Below, piece by piece: positions 57,307 to 64,000 of a stretch of 64,000 bases of DNA. Position numbers and translations under genes: made by a program. Positions within the stretch are counted from its first letter, which is position 1, and the number at the start of each line of letters is the position of its first letter. Source of the stretch: Aurantiochytrium sp. KH105 (taxonomy: Eukaryota > Sar > Bigyra > Thraustochytrida > Thraustochytriidae); contig BGKB01000055.1 in assembly GCA_003116975.1 (NCBI GenBank), forward strand, positions 62,001 through 126,000, in the 5' to 3' direction. The notes under the pieces were generated by a model, which did not search any database, was not told the origin of the DNA, and was given only the letters and a program-made list of their open reading frames with translations.

Positions 57307-58444
57307 GCAGCTACTATCCCCAGTGTCCTGGTGCGCTTCCCTGGGTCCGGAGAAGTCGGCGGGGACCCCCACGTGCGGTGTTGAGTCGAGGCTTGAGTGC
57401 TTTCTCGCACCGCGGCTGGGTCCCATGCTACTCCCGTATCCCACGCTCGCTTGACGTCTGCGCATAGTTGTTTACATCCAAATGCCCATAAACATCAAAG
57501 AAAATCTCTGAACATCGCAAAACTTTTTTCAATAGGTCCTACGTTGGTTCACATCACCACCCACTCACATCAAAAAATAAAGAACGTCGCAGATTTTTAA
57601 TCACTTCATTCTTGTGGGGAGAAGGCATCGTGACCGACGACCCATCATGGTGGCGAGAACTTCTTGCATGGAATTGATGGGAGGGAGGGAGGGAGAGAGT
57701 GTAGTACCCGCCTCGCTCTCTTGAGAGCAGTAGCAGATGAAGATCAGCGCGCCTTCGGATCGTCTGCCTGCCACAAATTTACCCTCGGTCTTACTTACTA
57801 TACCTTGTGATTCACCATCATCATGTCATTTGACAATAGGTAACGTGTTCTTGTTGCATTTGAAGGAGACCATAACAATTTTTGAACAAGTCGTCGAACA
57901 TGAAATGAACATGTCTACGACGCGGACGTAAGACATCAGCTTGTAGGCGAGACACTCGCCATGAAATTGGGACTCCATCTGGCTGGTTATCTTGAATGAT
58001 GCCAAGCCAAGCCAGAGCGAACTAAAATAGAAATAAAAACCAAGTCAAGGCAAGGCATGACAAGACAAACCACTTTCCATCCATTTGACATTTGTCGCGC
58101 GCTCCTTGTCAATCAACAATCAAAGTCAATCAATCAGGCAAACAAGCATTGACTGTGATTCATTGATTCATTCCTTTCTTTCTTGTTTTCTTTCTTTCAA
58201 AGTTGTTTGTTTGGCTACTGACCGCCGCAGACTGCGAGGTCGCGCGACGAAGCCGCTCGTGACCCGCCTTGCCGTGCCCTGCCTCGCACAAAGTCGCGAG
58301 CTCGCGACAGCTGGCTGGCCGACTGGTCGGGTAGCTAGACAGCTAGGCAGCCTGCTTGCTAGCTAGCAAGCGAGCGGCGCGCGCGTCGTTCGAGAGTCGC
58401 TCCGCACGGGTGGAGGGGCTACAACCCTCGGGCCCAGCACAACC
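57307..58444. other. Intergenic region, actin 3' end / eIF2B epsilon promoter
   Basis: About 1.1 kb. The first 300 bases are the actin 3' UTR with an AATAAA. The middle is AT-rich, with AAGCC/CAAGG-type repeats (57997-58065) and CAAT-rich motifs (58110-58170). GC-rich CTAG-containing DNA precedes the eIF2B gene. No gene is seen. Confidence 0.5.
57576..57581 (+). promoter_or_regulatory. Putative poly(A) signal of canonical actin
   Basis: AATAAA about 270 bases after the TAA stop, in an AT-rich patch. Confidence 0.45.
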
Positions 58445-60856
58445 ATGGGCAAGCGACGCGGCGCCAAATCGAGCGAGGCGGCCACCAACGAGGAGGCCGC
58501 CCTGGCCGCCAAGTCCGACAAGGTGCCTCTGCAAGCCGTCGTCTTTGCAGACTCCTTCGAAGAACGGCTGAGACCCGTCACGCTCGAAAAGCCCAAGGCG
58601 CTTCTTCCTCTGGCCAACGTGCCACTCATCGAGTATACGCTCGAGTTCCTGGCAGAGTCCGGCGTCAAAGAAATCTTCGTCGTCTGCGGCTGGCTTGGTG
58701 ATCAGGTCGAGGCCTACCTTCAATCCTCGCGATGGGGATCGAGCGAGGATCCAGCCGTGCGAGTCATCAAGCTCCGTACGGCCCGCAACGCCTGCCACGC
58801 GCTCCGTGAGCTCGATGGCATGGACATCATCCGCTCCGACCCCTTTGTTCTTGTAAGCGGCGATGTGGTCTCCAACATTCGTCTCGGACCCGTGCTCGAG
58901 GCCCATCAGGCTCGCCGCAAGGACGACAAAAACAACGTCATGACCATGCTCTTTAGCCGCGTCGATCAGGTGAAAAACCGTGTGCGTCCGCTCTCCGAGG
59001 AGCTCCTCCTTGCCATTGATGCGCGCACGCGCCAGATTCTCAAGTACGAGAACGACCTCGACAATGACCGCACACATTTCAAGACGGGCGAAATCCTCGA
59101 CGAGTTCCCCAGCGTTGATTTTCGGTACGATCTTCTGGACTGCAACGTAGACATCTGCTCGCCAGAAATGCTGCTGCAGATTGCCGACAACTACGATTAT
59201 GAGGACATTCGACGCGACTACGTGCGCAACGAGGTCCAAAACCACGAGCTCGGCTATCGCATTCACGCCCACGAGCTCACTTCTCAGAGCGACTATGCTT
59301 GCCGCGTCCGCTGCTTCCGCACATACGATGCCATCTCTCGCGACGTCGTGCGTCGGTGGCTCTACCCGCTCGTCCCCGACGCCAACTGGGCCTCCGAAGA
59401 GACAGCTTATGCGCTCGAGCGCGGGCTGCGGTACCGGGACGAGGGCGTGCGCGTGGGGCGTTCATCCGTCATTGGACAGAGCTGCGTCATTGGCGCCGGC
59501 TCCGAAATCGATGAGGGCGCGACCATCACCACTAGCGTGCTTGGCGATCACTGCTACATTGGCCGCAGCGCCTCCGTTTCCGGTTCGTATCTCTGGGGCG
59601 ACGTTTCTGTTGGCGAGGGTGCTTCTGTAGAGGCTGCGATCCTTTGCAACGGCGTTGTGATTGGCGCAGGTGCCAAGATTGGCCGAGGTGCCGTCCTTGC
59701 CTATGGCGTCGTCATCAGCGCCAACGTAGAGATTCCCCCCTTTTCGCGCATCACAACGCGCTCCGGCGCCCTTGTCGATCTCGATGGTCAGGATTCGGAC
59801 TCGGACTTTGGTGACTTTTCCGACGTCGACGACGATGGCAACGATTCCGACGACCGGAGCGAGAACGCTGCAAGCGGGTCCGAGTCCGCGTCTGGTCTGG
59901 CGCGCGGCAAGGATGACGCCGAAGCCGAGGCGCTCACCAGCAGCAAGGAAGTAGTGGGTGCGGATGGCGTGGGCCACCTTTTTGATGACAAGGAACGGCG
60001 CGCCAAGGCCTCCACACCCAAATGGGCGCGAGACGTCATGGCTGCCACAGAACTTCCAGCCGAAGACTTTGCCTCCGTCAGCGACTCTATGGGTTGCTAC
60101 GAGCTCGAGACGGCACGGGAAATGGTCTTTAGCGGATTCCCCAGCCTCGAGGAAGAAGAAGAGGAGGAAGAGGTCGTTGTCGGCACGGTTGGGCTCAATG
60201 ACGACGCCCGCTTCTCGCGCGGCGTTGCAGACCTCGTCATGTCCCTTGGCAGCAATGAGACCATTGAACACGACAACGTCCTTCTCGAGTTGAACTGCTA
60301 CAAGTACGCAGAAAACCGCTCCTTCGAGGACCTCGTGCTGGCAACCGTCGCAACCATGCTCGCGCCAGCGCTCGCCGAGCCTTTGGCGTCCAAGAACGAT
60401 GCCACAGCCCGTCTTTCGGAGGCCATCACTCGCTGGAAGCCAACCCTAGAGAAGCTTTGCAACGAGCCCACGCAGGCCGTCGCGCTGATCACCAGTCTCG
60501 AGGTCCTCTTGCTTTACGGGCCCGAGCACGCTTCGGGTGTCGGTCTGGCCGTACAAAATCGCGTCTTCAACCCCAACGAGGCCCAGCTTTCTATCCGCAA
60601 GGACTTGGAGCATGCACAAGGTGCCTTTCCTTTTGTCTTGACCAAGCTGCTCACGGACGGAATCATCTCCAATGAAGATGCCCTCCGATGGTCGCAGCTG
60701 CACAACATGACCGGTGTGCCTGATGTCATCGCGGAAGACCCCATCACAAAGCTCGTACTCTCGAATCTAGAGGAAGACTCTGAAGAAGAGTCTGATGATG
60801 AAGACTCTGAAGAAGAAGAAGATGATGACGACGACGACGACGACGACGATGAGTAA
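58445..60856 (+). CDS. EIF2B5: Translation initiation factor eIF2B subunit epsilon
   Basis: 803 residues from the ATG at 58445 (context ACCATGG). The N-terminal nucleotidyltransferase-like domain (about 27-250) has LQAVVFADSFEERLRPVTLE then KPKALLPLANVPLIEYTLEF. A left-handed beta-helix of hexapeptide repeats follows (about 330-440: SSVIGQSCVIGAGSEIDEGA and CYIGRSASVSGSYLWGDVSV), then an acidic linker. The C-terminal W2/eIF5C catalytic domain (about 600-775) includes NVLLELNCYKYAENRSFEDL and SLEVLLLYGPEH. The tail is almost purely Asp/Glu. eIF2B epsilon is the catalytic subunit that exchanges GDP for GTP on eIF2. The Glu in LLELN corresponds to the region known to be essential for catalysis. 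Confidence 0.96.
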   Translation: MGKRRGAKSSEAATNEEAALAAKSDKVPLQAVVFADSFEERLRPVTLEKPKALLPLANVPLIEYTLEFLAESGVKEIFVVCGWLGDQVEAYLQSSRWGSSEDPAVRVIKLRTARNACHALRELDGMDIIRSDPFVLVSGDVVSNIRLGPVLEAHQARRKDDKNNVMTMLFSRVDQVKNRVRPLSEELLLAIDARTRQILKYENDLDNDRTHFKTGEILDEFPSVDFRYDLLDCNVDICSPEMLLQIADNYDYEDIRRDYVRNEVQNHELGYRIHAHELTSQSDYACRVRCFRTYDAISRDVVRRWLYPLVPDANWASEETAYALERGLRYRDEGVRVGRSSVIGQSCVIGAGSEIDEGATITTSVLGDHCYIGRSASVSGSYLWGDVSVGEGASVEAAILCNGVVIGAGAKIGRGAVLAYGVVISANVEIPPFSRITTRSGALVDLDGQDSDSDFGDFSDVDDDGNDSDDRSENAASGSESASGLARGKDDAEAEALTSSKEVVGADGVGHLFDDKERRAKASTPKWARDVMAATELPAEDFASVSDSMGCYELETAREMVFSGFPSLEEEEEEEEVVVGTVGLNDDARFSRGVADLVMSLGSNETIEHDNVLLELNCYKYAENRSFEDLVLATVATMLAPALAEPLASKNDATARLSEAITRWKPTLEKLCNEPTQAVALITSLEVLLLYGPEHASGVGLAVQNRVFNPNEAQLSIRKDLEHAQGAFPFVLTKLLTDGIISNEDALRWSQLHNMTGVPDVIAEDPITKLVLSNLEEDSEEESDDEDSEEEEDDDDDDDDDDE

Positions 60857-60992
60857 TTGAATTGCTTTGGCGCTTTGGCCTTACCACAACAATTTGTGAT
60901 CACTTTCATCTTCTTGGCCATGCACTTTTTGTTTCTCCTTGTCAAGAACAAGCATTCGAATAGATACGGACAACTAAAAAAAAAAAAGACAA

Positions 60993-60998
60993 AATAAA
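60993..60998 (+). promoter_or_regulatory. Putative poly(A) signal of eIF2B epsilon
   Basis: AATAAA about 137 bases downstream of the TAA stop, after a poly-A stretch; the convergent neighbour ends at 61060. Confidence 0.5.
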
Positions 60999-61059
60999 AG
61001 ACAGAGTAAAGCTCAATTTTAGAATCGGGAAAAGGAGAGCATAGATGTAAGTTTCATTC

Positions 61060-63915
61060 TTAGGTGGTGCACGGTATATTCGCGGCTTCGCATTCTTGAG
61101 GGTGAAACCAATCGCGATCACAAAAGGAGAAAATGAGCAAGTAAATATCGCGCATCTGGATTCCGCCCTCGCCATGCACCCTTTTCCTGGGCATGATCGG
61201 TCCTGACGAAATGGCGAGCACATCTGCCACAGTGCGGTTAAAATCGTCCGGCCAGAGTTCCGCGACCGCGAGGGAAAAAGGCTGGAAAGCGTGTGCGACG
61301 AGAGAGCAAATTCGCGGTGTGGCGATATTCGGTAACGCGAGCCGATCCTTTGCAGAAAACCGCCCGTGGCTGGAAAGAAGTGCAAAAGCTCGTTTGCTGT
61401 CCCCCAATGAACACGCAAAGTGCAACTCGTTAAAGCTACCATGTTCGCGAAAATGCTCAAGCCAGCGCTTGATGAGACTGTGTCGCTTGACCGTCGCAAT
61501 CATCAAAAGACGATCCAAATCGGAGCTCGAGAGAGTCACCACATGCGCAACAATATGCACGATAATGTCAAAGTGACCTCGGTGGCAGGCATAGGCAAGC
61601 GCGTGAGCGCCCGAGTTGAGTCGCAAAGTGGTGTCGGCATTGAGCGCAAGCAAGTTCTCCACAGCCCTTGTATCGCCATTGGCGCATGCCAGTACAAGCG
61701 CAGTCGCGCCATTTGATAGCACCAAGTTAGGATCACCCTGGTATGTGCCAAGCAAGGGTATCAGATTGGCACATCCGTGCCGTACCGCGACGATGATGGG
61801 CGAAGACCCGTTCACCTTGCAATCATTCACATTTGCGCCACTTTCAAGTAGAAAGCTTACCATAGCCTCATTGTTGGCTTGGATCGCCCACATGAGCGGC
61901 GTCGTCCCATCTGCCGCCGAGACATTCAGATCCGCCCCATGCTCTAACAAGAGGCGCACACAATCAATGGCGCCGCGAAAGGCGGCGACTGCGACTGGCG
62001 TGATGCCATTGAGCATGTTTGAGTTTGGGTTGGCACCAGCGCTCAGCAAAAGGCGTGCAATTTCTTCGTTGCCTTGGTACACGGCAACGATGAGTGATGT
62101 GCAGTTCCCCGCCATGCGATGATCTGGGTAAGCGTCGACGAGATCCAGGAGCACCGAAACTGTCTCGACTGCGCCATGCCGAACTGCTTCGCAGAGCATT
62201 GAGGCGTTGGCGCCCTGGAGACCCGCATCAAGCCACTCGTCGGGGATGATGAGCGCATTATTCCAGCCCGAACAGCGCACATTTAGCCAACATATTAATG
62301 CGCGAGCCACCCGTTCTGTCCCTCGCACGGTGCAGCATTTGTGCAACGCGCGAATCGCAAGCACAGTTGAGGTATGACCACCGAGCCGCTGCAACGATCT
62401 TCGGAGATACTTTCGCACGTTATGCGCATTGCCATTCACAGTGGCAATGGCGAGGTGTCTTTGAAAGAGTGGCTCCAAGGCTTGCCACCCATCTGCTCCT
62501 GCCGTGGCCTGCGCATTAATGTTCTGGTCATCTGGACGCCTGTTTGCAGAAAGGGTTTGAGTGGAAGAAGAGCGCGAGCTGTCGACACCCAAAAACATCA
62601 TGTGGGGTACGGATTCGCTTGGCCCATCGCCAACTCGTTGACGTCGGCGTCGTCGCTGCTGTTGATTCGACGCGCTAACGATGGACCCTTGCTCTTGCGA
62701 AATGGGTCCGGATTCCTGTGGTTCGTCTCTCTTGCGCTTCGCTAACGCTGCTTCGCCCGCTCGAGCCGCACGATCTCGTGCTCTTTCCAGTTTTCGCCGC
62801 GCAGATTCGAGCCAGAGAAAAGCTCTGTATTCTGGCTGCGACAATGCAAAAGGGACGCCTTGCGCATGGCGGTTTCGATGTGGAAGAAGAGTTTCCTGTG
62901 CAAGTTCAATGGCAGCCGCCACGCTCGAGTGTCTTGGTGGATTGAAGCGCAAAGCAGAGCGCGCAGATGCGTCTTGTCTCTTGCTTATCGCGACACTTAC
63001 CCTATCGTTATTTTCTTCTTCTTCTTGTACATGCTGGCCTCGATCTCTGCGACAGGGTGGAACTTGATGCAGGGTAGCGCTCGAAGATGATGATGATGAG
63101 GAAGAAGAAGATGAAGAAGAAGAAGACGTCGTAGCGACGCTCGGAAGAGGATATCTGTTAGGCATCAAAGCACCTTCATTACCTTGGTGGTCATTATTGT
63201 CGTTGTTGTCGTTGTTGTTGTTGCTGTTGTTGTTGTTGTTGTCGCCGCCGCTGTTGCTGTTGCTGTTGCCGTTGTTGTTGCTGCTGCTGCTACTACTGCT
63301 GACCCCCTTGTCAAACAGGTTCTTGCTAGCGTCGACACTTGTCTCCAGATTCTTGCGACCCTCTTGGGGCGAAGCGACATTCGTTCCCCTGCGTGATCGC
63401 TCGAAAGGAACAGATTCAGGAGACGAAGACGAAGCAGACGAAGAGGACACAGATGGAGATGAAGCTCGCGGGGACGACGACACAAAGGCGAGCGGGCGAG
63501 CTTCCCCTTCCCTCTTTCCCAAAAGCTGGCCATTGCCCCCCCGCGCGTGATCCTTGTGGACGTTGTTCGCCGCGGCCCCTTGCGCAGAGTCGCCCGCAGC
63601 GTGCTCTCCGGCGCTGGCCTCTTTTTTCCCGTGGTCGGGCTTGGACCCGAGCAGCTTGGCGACCCAGAACACCGAGTCGAGCGCCGCCACGGTGGCCGAG
63701 TCGCTCTTCCTCGCCGTGCGCGCGTCGCTCTCGGAGCGCGCCCGGCTCAGGCTCGCCCGCGCGCGCGTGCCAGCTGCGCGCGTGAACCCGAGTCCCATGG
63801 CGCCATCCTCCGCGCCCAGCGCGCACAGCGCCGCGCTCGCCGCGGACACCGCCTCTCTGCGCCGCGCCTCCGCGCCCTCTCCCCGCGCCCGCGCCCCCGC
63901 GCCGCGCCGCGCCAT
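61060..63915 (-). CDS. Ankyrin-repeat protein with Asn/Ser-rich N-terminal half
   Basis: 951 residues from the ATG at 63915. The first ~450 residues are low complexity: Ser runs (including one of about 18), Asn/Ser/Gly/Asp runs from GTT/GCT-type triplet repeats on the plus strand, and acidic or basic patches. At least six ankyrin repeats lie at about 600-792, for example GNCTSLIVAVYQGNEEIARL, NGITPVAVAAFRGAIDCVRL, DGTTPLMWAIQANNEAMVSF and GAHALAYACHRGHFDIIVHI. A short conserved-looking C-terminal motif, GIQMRDIYLLIFSFCDRDW (about 920-938), could be an F-box or SOCS-box-like adaptor, which is inference. Probably an intracellular scaffold or ubiquitin-ligase adaptor; no orthologue recognised. 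Confidence 0.82.
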   Translation of the reverse strand: MARRGAGARARGEGAEARRREAVSAASAALCALGAEDGAMGLGFTRAAGTRARASLSRARSESDARTARKSDSATVAALDSVFWVAKLLGSKPDHGKKEASAGEHAAGDSAQGAAANNVHKDHARGGNGQLLGKREGEARPLAFVSSSPRASSPSVSSSSASSSSPESVPFERSRRGTNVASPQEGRKNLETSVDASKNLFDKGVSSSSSSSNNNGNSNSNSGGDNNNNNSNNNNDNNDNNDHQGNEGALMPNRYPLPSVATTSSSSSSSSSSSSSSSSATLHQVPPCRRDRGQHVQEEEENNDRVSVAISKRQDASARSALRFNPPRHSSVAAAIELAQETLLPHRNRHAQGVPFALSQPEYRAFLWLESARRKLERARDRAARAGEAALAKRKRDEPQESGPISQEQGSIVSASNQQQRRRRRQRVGDGPSESVPHMMFLGVDSSRSSSTQTLSANRRPDDQNINAQATAGADGWQALEPLFQRHLAIATVNGNAHNVRKYLRRSLQRLGGHTSTVLAIRALHKCCTVRGTERVARALICWLNVRCSGWNNALIIPDEWLDAGLQGANASMLCEAVRHGAVETVSVLLDLVDAYPDHRMAGNCTSLIVAVYQGNEEIARLLLSAGANPNSNMLNGITPVAVAAFRGAIDCVRLLLEHGADLNVSAADGTTPLMWAIQANNEAMVSFLLESGANVNDCKVNGSSPIIVAVRHGCANLIPLLGTYQGDPNLVLSNGATALVLACANGDTRAVENLLALNADTTLRLNSGAHALAYACHRGHFDIIVHIVAHVVTLSSSDLDRLLMIATVKRHSLIKRWLEHFREHGSFNELHFACSLGDSKRAFALLSSHGRFSAKDRLALPNIATPRICSLVAHAFQPFSLAVAELWPDDFNRTVADVLAISSGPIMPRKRVHGEGGIQMRDIYLLIFSFCDRDWFHPQECEAANIPCTT

Positions 63916-64000
63916 GCCGCGCAGCGCCCGCGCGGCCGCGGCCCGAGACAGCTATTTGAGATTGGATTTGACGACGGGATTAGAAAAGATTAGATGGCCA

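Noticed and set aside
56011..57465. Minus-strand frame of 484 codons opposite canonical actin
   Set aside because: The extreme C/G third-position bias of actin removes stops from the complementary frame; the product is a Gly/Val/Leu/Asp-rich nonsense sequence.

Overview
This window is nuclear DNA of a gene-dense, intron-poor, GC-rich protist. Genes encode centrin, two actins, ciliary proteins (an STPGR/SHIPPO-repeat protein and CFAP36), U2 snRNP and spliceosome factors, eIF2B epsilon and PP4 regulatory subunit 3. ORFs of up to 7 kb are uninterrupted, all three standard stop codons are used, and the flanks are full of micro- and minisatellites. A flagellate stramenopile such as a thraustochytrid would fit, but the organism is inferred from style and gene content, not shown by a marker gene.

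Layout. 0-10 kb: PP4R3 (minus, truncated at the left edge), a long repetitive divergent spacer, an STPGR axonemal-type protein (plus) and CFAP36 (minus). 10-19 kb: a WW plus coiled-coil protein (plus), an HTATSF1/CUS2-type splicing factor (minus) and a membrane-anchored S9 oligopeptidase (minus). 19-22 kb: a repeat-rich region with a 585-base run of N that probably interrupts a minus-strand gene. 22-29 kb: a diiron fatty-acid-desaturase-type protein (plus), a small single-pass coiled-coil membrane protein (minus), centrin with one clear 125-base intron (minus) and SMU1 (minus). 29.5-36.4 kb: a giant 2282-residue membrane protein (minus) whose ectodomain is built from repeated Cys-pair modules and whose C-terminal part looks like a PqiA/LetA-type membrane domain. 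37.9-50 kb: a U-box/WD40 E3 ligase (plus), a tandem sulfatase with a degenerate first half (minus), TMX2 (minus), GDAP2 (plus) and a secreted beta-helix protein (plus). 51-57 kb: a divergent actin with an assembly defect and a canonical actin, separated by 3.6 kb of repetitive DNA. 58-64 kb: eIF2B epsilon (plus) and an ankyrin-repeat protein with Asn/Ser runs (minus).

The genes do not form an operon-like system. Themes are flagellum/centriole (STPGR, CFAP36, centrin), splicing (HTATSF1, SMU1), secretory or surface proteins (giant PqiA-like protein, sulfatase, beta-helix protein, TMX2, the small coiled-coil protein) and cytoskeleton (actins). The most unusual item is the giant protein at 29.6-36.4 kb, a possible eukaryotic lipid-handling membrane protein. 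The second is the sulfatase whose N-terminal domain has lost its catalytic residues. Start codons were chosen as ATG; several frames stay open upstream of the chosen ATG because the DNA is GC-rich.
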